Source: Tardiphaga sp.
GTDB lineage: Bacteria; Pseudomonadota; Alphaproteobacteria; Rhizobiales; Xanthobacteraceae
Length of the DNA stretch: 11,550 nt
Assembly: GCA_014377915.1 (NCBI GenBank)
Contig: JACMOT010000506.1
Span: 1 to 11,550 of the forward strand
Reading direction: 5' to 3'
This document shows positions 1 to 6,741 of this stretch, in pieces. Under the pieces are notes generated by a model. That model saw nothing but the letters and a program-made list of their open reading frames with translations, made no database searches and was not told the origin of the DNA. The position numbers and the translations under genes are program-made. The first letter of the stretch is position 1; every line of letters begins with the position of its first letter.

Positions 1-79
1 AAAGAAAAGAAAGCAATATCAGTGGCTTGTGTCAGAAAAAGCAACGCTAGCCAAACGCGTACAAGTGTGGGGAAACGCC

Positions 80-124
80 TTCGTAATGACGGGGTCACAG
101 GTTCGAGTCCTGTTTGCGGCACCA
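80..124 (+). other. 3' fragment of tRNA-Thr(CGT), candidate integrase attachment site
   Basis: The stretch reads as the 3' part of a tRNA from the anticodon loop onward. It shows loop TTCGTAA with anticodon CGT, a variable loop ending GGGTC, a perfect T-arm (ACAGG, loop TTCGAGT, CCTGT), the acceptor strand TTGCGGC, discriminator A, and an encoded CCA. The 5' half is missing. There is no D-arm in the preceding 79 bases, no GCCGCAA acceptor partner, and the bases before the loop (ACGCC) do not pair properly with the 3' anticodon stem (TGACG). A fragment that begins at the anticodon loop and keeps an intact 3' end is the usual product of tyrosine-integrase insertion into a tRNA gene. I see no integrase in the window. 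It could alternatively be a decayed tRNA pseudogene. Confidence 0.7.
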
Positions 125-448
125 GCCATCTTCGCAGCGCGAGGCTTGGATCTGATGGCCTTGGCGGCCCAAGGCGTGCCCTTGGCTGCGAAGCAAAAGC
201 GGCCCGCGGGGCAGCGCGCTAGCGATGGGTCCCTCTCGAACGATCGTGCGTGATCCTCGCCAGGCGGCAGGATGCGATCAAGGCAGCCTGGACGACGACG
301 CGATGGTGCCCGCCAAGGCAAACTCCGCCGCCTTGCGTGCCAGAACAGGGTCCCGCATCCGAATGCACGTCCAGCCGTTCGGGAATTCCCCCAGGCGCCA
401 GAGCTTGATGCGTTAAATCTGAATCCGCGCGCAACGCCGCCCTTGCGG

Positions 449-466
449 ACGAAGCGAAGCAATCCA
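449..466 (-). repeat. Stretch resembling a rhizobial dispersed repeat
   Basis: On the reverse strand these bases read CTGGATTGCTTCGCTTCG. From memory this core belongs to a short dispersed element common between genes in Bradyrhizobium and Rhodopseudomonas, usually continuing into a TCGCAATGACGG-type sequence. Here the continuation has diverged. Only one copy is present in the window, so repetitiveness cannot be shown from this sequence. Confidence 0.3.
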
Positions 467-915
467 GAACGCCATAGCAGAGCCGGAATGACTTGGTCGC
501 AAGGACGTGCGGGCGGCGCCGCATTATCAAATCATTGCGCCCTCGTGCGCGCCGGCGCCTTGCCGGCCTTGCCTGTTGGAGGCGTGCTCAACCTGCTCGC
601 GGGCATCGATTCCCTGTCTATCAAAATCATAGTCAGCGAAGCCATGCCACTCCAATGACGGACTCCTACTCACAGAAGCCGAGCCCGCGCTGCTGGCATC
701 TGTCATAGCACCGCCATTGCCGTGATCCCCGTGTTCTTACGGTTCGTCGAATTAACCGTGGCGAATCTTGTCGGGTCCACGCTGGGAACCAGACCATACG
801 GATGGCTGAAACGGGCGCCTGTCGGGCTGGATAGGTCCGCAAACTCGACGCAACGCTGGCTGTTACGCGCAAGCATCACCGAGCCTCGGCAATGGTGCGA
901 AGGCGTTCGATGTTG

Positions 916-943
916 TTCAAGACAAATCTGGATCCTTCTTGAA
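916..943 (+). promoter_or_regulatory. Inverted repeat overlapping the ribosome binding site of the first operon gene
   Basis: TTCAAGA (916-922) and TCTTGAA (937-943) form a perfect 7-bp inverted repeat with a 14-base spacer. The right arm runs into the only purine-rich stretch (AAAAGG, 942-947) in front of ATG 956. It could be a repressor operator or a weak RNA hairpin masking the ribosome binding site. The symmetry is seen directly; the function is inferred. Confidence 0.35.
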
Positions 944-955
944 AAGGCTCTCCCC

Positions 956-1303
956 ATGCGAGCTTACACGACGGCCGTTACCAGCGACCAGCCGTTGCGC
1001 GGATCAAGCGCTGCTGCTCGAGAGTCCGGCGAGACCGTGCATAAATTGGCCGCGGTGATCGATCTCACTCATGCGAACGACCTGCGACATAGCATGGTCG
1101 CGCTACTCGCCGATCGATCGCTGCTGCTCGATGCGAGCGCAGTGCAGCGAATGTCGACGCCGGGCGTTCAGATATTACTCGCGGCCGGACGCGCTGCCGA
1201 TCTCGCCAACTGCCCGTTTCAGATCATCGACGCTTCGGAAGTGTTCCTGACGGCGCTCTCCGATCTGGGCCTGCAGGGCGAATTCAAAAAGTGGATAGTT
1301 TGA
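956..1303 (+). CDS. STAS-domain protein, possibly a CheS-like chemotaxis accessory protein
   Basis: A 115-residue protein with no membrane segment. Residues 30-110 fit the STAS fold of anti-sigma-factor antagonists and MlaB-like proteins: a strand with VIDLTHA, a helix with DLRHSMVALLA, the LLLDASAVQRMSTPG core at 56-70, the helix VQILLAAGRAA, then FQIIDASEVF. At the position of the SpoIIAA phosphoserine the loop has S-T-P (T68 near the site) instead of D-S-S, so phosphorylation is uncertain. I start it at ATG 956, with AAAAGG eight bases upstream; a longer frame from GTG 722 adds 78 residues that look non-coding. The stop is two bases before cheY, so the genes are co-transcribed. Small proteins at this place in rhizobial che operons (Sinorhizobium CheS, encoded just before cheY1-cheA) bind CheA and speed CheY1-P removal. 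A similar role is inferred from position only. Confidence 0.75.
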   Translation: MRAYTTAVTSDQPLRGSSAAARESGETVHKLAAVIDLTHANDLRHSMVALLADRSLLLDASAVQRMSTPGVQILLAAGRAADLANCPFQIIDASEVFLTALSDLGLQGEFKKWIV

Positions 1304-1305
1304 CC

Positions 1306-1671
1306 ATGGCGAAACGAATCCTGACCGTGGATGATTCAAAGACGATGCGAGACATGGTCTCGTTCACGCTGAAGAAGGCTGGCTACGAGGTTGGCGAGGC
1401 CGAAGACGGCAAAGTCGCGCTAACGGTTCTTGCCGGTTCGAAGTTCGACCTGATCATCACCGATCTTAACATGCCGAATATGGATGGCATTTCGCTGATC
1501 AAGCACGTCCGCGCCGATGCGAAACACCGCGGCATCCCGATTCTGATACTCACCACGGAAAGTGATGACAAGAAGAAGGGCGACGGCAAGGCCGCCGGCG
1601 CGACCGGCTGGCTGGTCAAGCCCTTCAGTCCGGAGAAGCTGATCGAGCTGATCCAGCGTGTATGCCCATGA
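1306..1671 (+). CDS. cheY: Chemotaxis response regulator CheY
   Basis: A 121-residue single-domain receiver with no output domain, expected to carry the phosphoryl group from CheA to the flagellar switch, or to act as a phosphate sink if another CheY drives the motor. The acidic pocket is D9-D10, the phospho-acceptor D53 lies in ITDLNMPNMDG, the switch threonine is T83 in ILTTES, and the conserved lysine is K105 in VKPF. A Trp (W102) takes the place of the aromatic switch residue (Tyr106 in E. coli). I prefer ATG 1306, which gives the classic MAKRILTVDDS start; GTG 1291 would add five residues. No strong Shine-Dalgarno precedes it, which fits coupling to the STAS gene two bases upstream. The stop overlaps the cheA start as ATGA. 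It is the only CheY in the window. Confidence 0.95.
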   Translation: MAKRILTVDDSKTMRDMVSFTLKKAGYEVGEAEDGKVALTVLAGSKFDLIITDLNMPNMDGISLIKHVRADAKHRGIPILILTTESDDKKKGDGKAAGATGWLVKPFSPEKLIELIQRVCP

Positions 1672-3740
1672 CCGCGGAATCCGAAAATTATCCGCTCGCT
1701 CAGTTCCGCAAAACCTATTTCGAGGAATGCGCTGAACTGCTCGATGCGCTGCAGACCAATCTCGACCTGCTGTCGATCGGTAGCGGTGACGAAGAAACCC
1801 TGCATGCCATCTTTCGCTCCGTGCACTCGATCAAGGGGGGCGCCGGCGCGTTTGGCTTTGGTGAGCTGGTCGCTTTTTCCCATGTGTTCGAGAACCTGCT
1901 CGATGCCATCCGCGAGCAGAAAATATCCGCCACCCGAGACGTGACGCAATTGCTGCTCCGTGCGAGCGACGCGCTTGCCGATATCGTCAGCGCGGCGCGG
2001 GACGGTCACAGCCTGCCCGCTGATTTCGGGTACGAAATCGTCACCGCGATGGAGGAAGTGCTGCTCGACGATTCGGATCCACGCGCGCCAGAGGTTCAGG
2101 CTGGGCCAGTTTCCGAGGCCGTTGGACTCAGCGGTGAGACACGTTACCGGATCGCCTTCACGCCGCACACCGAAATGCTTCAGAAGGCCAATGAGCCGCT
2201 GCTCCTGGTTCGCCAGCTCCGCAAGCTCGGCGGCCTTGGTGTTGAAGTTGACAGCACCAGAGTGCCGACGCTCGACGGGATGGAGCCCGAAGCCGCCTAT
2301 CTGAGCTGGACATTCACGCTCGATACCGGCGTTCAACAGAGCGCGGTCTACGAAGTATTCGAATTCGTCGAAGATGATTGCGAATTGAAGATCGAAGTCG
2401 TGTCAGCCAAGGCGCCGGCTACAGCGGTCCCGAGTCTCGCCATCAACCCGGCCCAGCCGGCGACGGAAAAGCCCGCCGTGGTGGTCGCCGCGACGCCGAC
2501 ACAATCGATCCGCGTCGACGTCGACAAGGTGGACCGGCTGGTCAATCTGGTAGGTGAGTTGGTGATCGCCCAGGCGATGCTGACCGAGCAGGGAACGCTG
2601 TTGCCGACGGACCAATATCCGGCGCTGATCCAGGGCATCGAGGCGCTCGCCCAAGGGGCACGCGAACTGCAGGAGAGCGTCATGGCTATCCGTGCGCAGC
2701 CAGTCAAGTCGGTCTTCGCCCGCATGCCGCGGATCGTCCGTGATCTCGCCGCCACGTTGGGCAAGGAGGTTAGGATCGTGACCGCCGGCGAAATGACCGA
2801 GATCGACAAGACGGTCATCGAACAACTGAACGATCCGCTGACTCACATGATTCGCAATGCGCTCGACCATGGGATCGAAGGGCCGGATGACCGCGTCGCC
2901 ACTGGTAAGCCGCGTCAGGGCACTATTCATCTCTCCGCCGCGCAGCGCAGCGGCCGCATTGTGATCGAAATCGCCGACGACGGCCGCGGCCTGAATCGCG
3001 AAAAGCTGCTGGCCAAAGCCCAGGACCGCGGACTGGTCGCGGCCGATGCCAAGATGAGCGACGAGGAAATCGACAATCTGATTTTCCTGCCGGCGTTTTC
3101 CACCGCCGACGTGGTGTCCAACATTTCCGGCCGCGGTGTCGGAATGGATGTCGTCAAAAGAAATGTGCAGTCGCTCGGCGGACGCATCACCGTGCAATCC
3201 CGCTTTGGCGCCGGCTCGCGCTTCACCCTGTCGCTGCCGCTGACGCTCGCGGTGCTTGACGGGATGGTGGTCTCAGTAGGCAAGGAAACCTTCATCATTC
3301 CGCTCACCGCGATCATCGAGAGCCTGCGACCGCAGTCCGCTGACATTCATCCGGTGGTCGGTCGCGGCCAGGTGCTGGCGCTTCGTGGCGAGTACCTGCC
3401 GATGACGCATCTGCACCGCTGCTTCGCGATCTCGGACGCCGTCACCGATCCCTGTCGCGGCATCGTGATCATTGCCGAAAGCGAGAGCGCGGGTCGGATC
3501 GGCATCCTGGTCGACGAACTGCTGGGTCAGCAACAGGTCGTCGTGAAGAGCCTCGAAACCAACTACGAGTCGGTCGATGGAATCAGCGGAGCGACCATCC
3601 TCGGCAATGGCCGGGTCGCGCTGATCCTGGATATCGCCCGGCTTCGTGAGATCGACAGTCGCATTGTGACTGAACGCCCGCAATTCATCTCGCCGATCGA
3701 CATGATCAGCCTTCCGGAGGAGGCACCACATGCAGCCTGA
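1668..3740 (+). CDS. cheA: Chemotaxis histidine kinase CheA
   Basis: A cytoplasmic kinase of 690 residues that autophosphorylates under receptor control and passes phosphate to CheY and CheB. Residues 1-115 are the HPt (P1) domain with phospho-site H53 in SVHSIKGGAGAFGF. Residues about 157-250 form a P2-position module (YRIAFTPH ... FEFVEDD) unlike the E. coli P2 sequence. A Pro/Ala/Thr-rich linker follows. Residues about 280-345 are the P3 dimerisation domain (DKVDRLVNLVGELVI). The ATPase has its N box at H393-G402 (N397), G1 at D437-G441 (DDGRG) and G2 at G488-M493 (GRGVGM). A CheW-like P5 domain fills about 526-680. ATG 1668 overlaps the cheY stop as ATGA; ATG 1662 is possible and adds two residues. 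The 3' end overlaps cheW by 11 bases and carries the cheW ribosome binding site. Confidence 0.96.
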   Translation: MTAESENYPLAQFRKTYFEECAELLDALQTNLDLLSIGSGDEETLHAIFRSVHSIKGGAGAFGFGELVAFSHVFENLLDAIREQKISATRDVTQLLLRASDALADIVSAARDGHSLPADFGYEIVTAMEEVLLDDSDPRAPEVQAGPVSEAVGLSGETRYRIAFTPHTEMLQKANEPLLLVRQLRKLGGLGVEVDSTRVPTLDGMEPEAAYLSWTFTLDTGVQQSAVYEVFEFVEDDCELKIEVVSAKAPATAVPSLAINPAQPATEKPAVVVAATPTQSIRVDVDKVDRLVNLVGELVIAQAMLTEQGTLLPTDQYPALIQGIEALAQGARELQESVMAIRAQPVKSVFARMPRIVRDLAATLGKEVRIVTAGEMTEIDKTVIEQLNDPLTHMIRNALDHGIEGPDDRVATGKPRQGTIHLSAAQRSGRIVIEIADDGRGLNREKLLAKAQDRGLVAADAKMSDEEIDNLIFLPAFSTADVVSNISGRGVGMDVVKRNVQSLGGRITVQSRFGAGSRFTLSLPLTLAVLDGMVVSVGKETFIIPLTAIIESLRPQSADIHPVVGRGQVLALRGEYLPMTHLHRCFAISDAVTDPCRGIVIIAESESAGRIGILVDELLGQQQVVVKSLETNYESVDGISGATILGNGRVALILDIARLREIDSRIVTERPQFISPIDMISLPEEAPHAA
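3716..3723 (+). promoter_or_regulatory. Strong Shine-Dalgarno for cheW inside cheA
   Basis: GGAGGAGG ends six bases before ATG 3730. It is the best ribosome binding site in the operon and it decides the cheW start. The next in-frame ATG (3751) has no such sequence in front of it. Confidence 0.75.
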
Positions 3741-4269
3741 CAATTCAACGATGAATTACGGAGGCCAGGTCACACTGGATCGCGCCGGGTCGGGAGAGAA
3801 CAGCCAGCAGTTCATCACCTTCACGCTCGGCGCCGAGGAATACGGCATCGACATCATGGTGGTGCGCGAGATCAAGGGCTGGACCGACACCACGATGATC
3901 CCAAACGCGCCCGCGCATGTGCGCGGCGTCATCAATCTACGCGGCGTCATCGTGCCGATTTTCGATCTGCGAGCCAGGTTTGGCGCCGGGCTGACCGTTC
4001 CAACCAGCATGCATGTGGTGATCATTGTCGCCGCCGCATCCCGAACTGTCGGACTGCTCGTCGATACGGTTTCGGACATCATCTCGGTCGACCCCAAGGC
4101 CATTCGACCAATCCCGGAAATGGGCCTGCCGACGGAGGATCAGTTTCTCGACGGTCTGGTTGCCATGGAAGATCGCATGGTGACGCTGGTGTCGCTGAGC
4201 GGATTGTTCGGCAATCCGACTGACCCTGCCAAACGAAACATCGCTAGCGAACTCACCAAGGCCGCGTGA
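3730..4269 (+). CDS. cheW: Chemotaxis coupling protein CheW
   Basis: A 179-residue adaptor that links receptors to CheA. After a polar N-terminal extension of about 24 residues, a full CheW domain runs from QFITFTLGAEEYGIDI through VREI, IPNAPAHVRGVINLRGVIVP and FDLRARFG to GLLVDTVSDI, and ends with the DGLVAMEDRMVTLV strand. The VRGVINLRG segment is the signature of the family. The start is fixed by a strong GGAGGAGG. It overlaps cheA by 11 bases and is followed by a 53-base gap before the receptor gene, the first real spacing in the operon. Nothing unusual is visible in the domain. It is the only separate CheW in the window, so it presumably serves both CheA and the PAS receptor here. Confidence 0.96.
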   Translation: MQPDNSTMNYGGQVTLDRAGSGENSQQFITFTLGAEEYGIDIMVVREIKGWTDTTMIPNAPAHVRGVINLRGVIVPIFDLRARFGAGLTVPTSMHVVIIVAAASRTVGLLVDTVSDIISVDPKAIRPIPEMGLPTEDQFLDGLVAMEDRMVTLVSLSGLFGNPTDPAKRNIASELTKAA

Positions 4270-4322
4270 CTCCAACCAAAAGCTTCACTCCTTCAACAGA
4301 ATTTTTGAGGATAGATTAAGTC

Positions 4323-6677
4323 ATGATGCACGAACTGGACGCCCAGGATCCCATGGAAAAAAACAGCGACGCAGCCAAGCCGAGAACGACGCGCTCGAAG
4401 AAAAAGCCGGCGGCAGGTCGTGACGACAAGGTCGCCTCGAGCAAGGACCAGAAGCTGCGCGGCATTGTCGAGGCCATCTCCCGTTCCCAGGCGATGATCG
4501 AGTTTTCGCTGGACGGAGTTATCATCGATGCAAATGCCAACTTCCTGGCCGCCATCGGATATGCTTTGGACGAGATCCGCGGCCAATATCATTCCATGTT
4601 TGTCGAGCCCGCCTATCGCAGCAGTCCGGAATACCGGTTGTTTTGGGAAAAGCTGGCACACGGCGAATTCGACGCCGGCCAATACAAGCGGATCGGCAAG
4701 GGTGGCAAGGAAATCTGGGTCGAAGCAAGCTATAATCCGATCCTTGGCGCCGATCGCAAACCGACCGGTGTGGTGAAATTCGCGACCGACATCACGGCGC
4801 AGATCCTGAAAAATTCCGATTATTCTGGCCAGATCGACGCGGTCAGCAAGGCGCAGGCTGTCATCGAATTTTCCCTCGACGGAAAAATCCTGCGGGCCAA
4901 CGATAATTTTCTGAATACCGTCGGCTATGCGAGCGTCGAAATTGTCGGCCAACACCATTCGATGTTCGTCGATCCGATCTATCGCAGCAGCCCGGAATAT
5001 CGGCTGTTCTGGGAAAAACTCGCGCGCGGCGAATTCGATGCCGGTCAATACAAGCGCAATGGCAAGGGCGGCAAGGAAATCTGGCTCGAGGCGAGCTACA
5101 ATCCGATCATGGGTCCGGACGGCAAGCCGTTCAAGGTGGTGAAATATGCCACCGACATTACCGCACAAACGATCAGCAACGCGGATTTTTCGGGCCAGAT
5201 CGCCGCCATCAACAAGGCACAGGCGGTGATCGAGTTTTCACTCGATGGCAAGGTGCTTCGCGCCAATGACAATTTCCTCAACACCCTGGGGTATGTCGCC
5301 GGCGAACTGGTCGGCCAGCATCATTCGCTGTTCGTCGATCTGGCCTACCGGCAAAGCCCGGAATACCGCCTGTTCTGGGACAAGCTTGGACGCGGCGAAT
5401 ATGATTCCGGCCGCTACAAGCGGATCGGCAAGGGCGGCCGGGAAGTCTGGATTCAGGCCAGCTACAACCCGATCATGGGTCCGGACGGCAAGCCGTTCAA
5501 GGTGGTGAAATACGCCACCGATATCACCGCCGAGGTCAAGGCCGCGGAGGTGCTGCAGGCCGCCGTCGCGCAAACCCAGGACGTCGTCACCGCGGCGAAG
5601 GAAAATGATCTTCGCAATCGAATCCCGCTGGAAGGCAAGACCGGAGAGATCGCCCAGCTCTGCGAAGGCGTCAATGGCCTGCTTGACACCATGTCGTCGG
5701 TGCTCGGTGAGGTAACGGAAACAGCGCAGACGCTGACCACCGCCGCGCGCGAGATCGCCACCGGCAACACCGACCTCTCGCAGCGAACCGAGGAGCAGGC
5801 GGCGAGCCTGGAAGAGACCGCGGCCAGCATGGAAGAACTGACCGCGACCGTCCGCCAGAATGCCGAGAACGCGCAGCAGGCCAACAAGCTTGCATCGTCG
5901 GCGTCCGACGTCGCCGTCAAGGGCGGTCTGGTGGTCGCCGAAGTGGTAACAACCATGGGCAGCATTACCCATGCCAGCCGCAAGATCGCCGATATTATCG
6001 GTGTGATTGATGAGATCGCGTTCCAGACCAACATGCTGGCCCTCAACGCGGCCGTCGAGGCGGCGTGTGCCGGCGACCAGGGCCGCTGTTTCGCGGTGGT
6101 CGCAGCGGAAGTTCGGAATCTGGCCCAGCGCAGCGCCAATGCCGCCAAGGAGATCAAGGGTCTGATTTCAGACTCCGTCTCGAAGGTGGAGTCCGGCTCC
6201 CGGCTGGTCGATACCGCGGGAAAGACCATGGAAGAGATCGTCCAGTCGGTAAAGCGCGTCACCGACATCATGGCCGAAATCTCCGCCGCCTCGCAGGAAC
6301 AGCGCGCCGGCATCGAGCAGGTCAACAACGCGGTCACGCAAATGGACCAGGTCACGCAGCAGAACGCGGCACTGGTCGAAGAGGCGGCGGCGGCGGCGAA
6401 GTCGATGGAAGACCAGGCCGGCGCGATGTCCGAGATGGTCGGCCAGTTCCTGCTCGCCGAAGAATTCAACAGGGGCTATGCGCCCGCGCAGACCCGGATG
6501 AAGCCGACCGGCAATCCCGTCGTCGACCGTTCGTTGCGCGGCGTGAAAGCCCCTGTACCGACGTCGCGATTCCAGCGCCCGCAGGTCGAAACGCCGAGGC
6601 CGCAGAAGGCCGCGGAGGAGCCCGTCGTGCGACGCCGGGTCGCCGGCGCAAGTGATGCGGACTGGAAGCAGTTCTAG
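4323..6677 (+). CDS. Soluble chemoreceptor with three tandem PAS domains
   Basis: A 784-residue methyl-accepting chemotaxis protein without transmembrane segments, so probably cytoplasmic. A charged N-terminus (about 1-45) is followed by three PAS/PAC units of 122 residues (about 47-405), each carrying IEFSLDG, YRLFW or the like, K-G-(K/R)-E-(I/V)-W and ASYNPI. A HAMP-like element follows (about 422-460, ending in GVNGLLDTM), then a methylation-helix segment ([20 protein letters not shown]) and the signalling hairpin around [20 protein letters not shown]. The tip is odd: Cys582 replaces the usual Arg and Cys589 replaces the usual Gly of the AARAGEQGRGF motif. A Pro/Arg-rich linker of about 60 residues ends in DWKQF, matching the W-x-x-F CheR/CheB tether of Tar and Tsr. 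The PAS ligand is unknown (flavin, heme or a small molecule are possible). GAGGA lies 11 bases before ATG 4323; ATG 4326 or 4353 are alternatives. Confidence 0.93.
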   Translation: MMHELDAQDPMEKNSDAAKPRTTRSKKKPAAGRDDKVASSKDQKLRGIVEAISRSQAMIEFSLDGVIIDANANFLAAIGYALDEIRGQYHSMFVEPAYRSSPEYRLFWEKLAHGEFDAGQYKRIGKGGKEIWVEASYNPILGADRKPTGVVKFATDITAQILKNSDYSGQIDAVSKAQAVIEFSLDGKILRANDNFLNTVGYASVEIVGQHHSMFVDPIYRSSPEYRLFWEKLARGEFDAGQYKRNGKGGKEIWLEASYNPIMGPDGKPFKVVKYATDITAQTISNADFSGQIAAINKAQAVIEFSLDGKVLRANDNFLNTLGYVAGELVGQHHSLFVDLAYRQSPEYRLFWDKLGRGEYDSGRYKRIGKGGREVWIQASYNPIMGPDGKPFKVVKYATDITAEVKAAEVLQAAVAQTQDVVTAAKENDLRNRIPLEGKTGEIAQLCEGVNGLLDTMSSVLGEVTETAQTLTTAAREIATGNTDLSQRTEEQAASLEETAASMEELTATVRQNAENAQQANKLASSASDVAVKGGLVVAEVVTTMGSITHASRKIADIIGVIDEIAFQTNMLALNAAVEAACAGDQGRCFAVVAAEVRNLAQRSANAAKEIKGLISDSVSKVESGSRLVDTAGKTMEEIVQSVKRVTDIMAEISAASQEQRAGIEQVNNAVTQMDQVTQQNAALVEEAAAAAKSMEDQAGAMSEMVGQFLLAEEFNRGYAPAQTRMKPTGNPVVDRSLRGVKAPVPTSRFQRPQVETPRPQKAAEEPVVRRRVAGASDADWKQF
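4461..5540 (+). repeat. Three in-frame tandem copies of a 366-bp PAS unit
   Basis: Equivalent codons fall exactly 366 bases apart: the M/V-I-E-F codons start at 4494, 4860 and 5226, and the unit begins with Gly codons at 4461, 4827 and 5193. No insertion or deletion separates the copies. Copies 2 and 3 share an exact 44-base direct repeat (5103-5146 and 5469-5512) covering the end of the PAC segment. Copy 1 is the most diverged. This indicates unit duplication, probably with later homogenisation between copies 2 and 3. Confidence 0.9.
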
Positions 6678-6691
6678 GACTGACGGAGGAC

Positions 6692-6719
6692 CGCCGGATT
6701 ATCAATCGATAGTCCGGCG
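6692..6719 (+). promoter_or_regulatory. 12-bp RNA hairpin between the receptor gene and cheR
   Basis: The left arm CGCCGGATTATC (6692-6703), the loop AATC and the right arm GATAGTCCGGCG (6708-6719) pair as 12 bp with a single G-U wobble. It lies 15 bases after the receptor stop and 23 bases before the favoured cheR start. No U-tract follows, so it is not a classical terminator. It could be an mRNA processing or stability element, or adjust cheR translation. The sequence GGAGGA at 6685-6690 lies immediately upstream of it but has no start codon in range. Confidence 0.55.
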
Positions 6720-6741
6720 TATCGGTAGTGGAGTTGGTCAC

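Larger units (their letters stand above)
125..955. other. 831-base region without a convincing gene
   Basis: Open frames of 60-150 codons occur on both strands, but none gives a recognisable domain, they overlap each other heavily, and none has a good ribosome binding site. The longest reverse one (462 to 19) reads through the antisense of the tRNA fragment and so is almost certainly spurious. The open frame leading into the STAS gene extends back to GTG at 722, but its first 78 codons look non-coding. Contents I can point to are a short dispersed-repeat-like stretch near 449-466, a 6-bp inverted repeat ACGGTT/AACCGT at 739-744 and 754-759, and a 7-bp inverted repeat just before the first gene. 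The che promoter should lie here, but I cannot recognise convincing -35/-10, sigma-54 or sigma-28 elements. Confidence 0.6.

Noticed and set aside
45..124. Complete functional tRNA gene
   Set aside because: There is no D-arm, no 5' acceptor strand and the anticodon stem is mismatched; only the 3' part is present.
19..462. Reverse-strand 147-codon open frame
   Set aside because: It runs antisense through the tRNA fragment (giving the NRTRTCDPVIT string typical of spurious calls at tRNA genes), has no domain, and has no ribosome binding site.
739..768. CtrA-type site (TTAA-N7-TTAA) upstream of the operon
   Set aside because: TTAACCGTGG contains only one half-site; the second half seven bases later is GAAT. 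The small inverted repeat ACGGTT/AACCGT there is too short to call alone.
722..955. N-terminal extension of the STAS protein back to GTG 722
   Set aside because: The 78 added residues look non-coding and no ribosome binding site precedes GTG 722. ATG 956 gives a normal-sized STAS protein with AAAAGG in front.
1383..2336. Long reverse-strand open frame of 317 codons opposite cheY and cheA
   Set aside because: A GC-rich shadow frame: its protein has no recognisable domain, while the forward strand encodes clear CheY and CheA motifs.
4461..5540. Direct repeats considered as a CRISPR-like or mobile repeat
   Set aside because: The period is an exact multiple of three, the copies are contiguous without spacers, and they encode PAS domains in one frame.
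5462..6469. Reverse-strand open frame of 335 codons opposite the PAS receptor
   Set aside because: A Ser/Ala/Thr-rich low-complexity translation that mirrors the codon bias of the receptor helix region; no domain or start signal.
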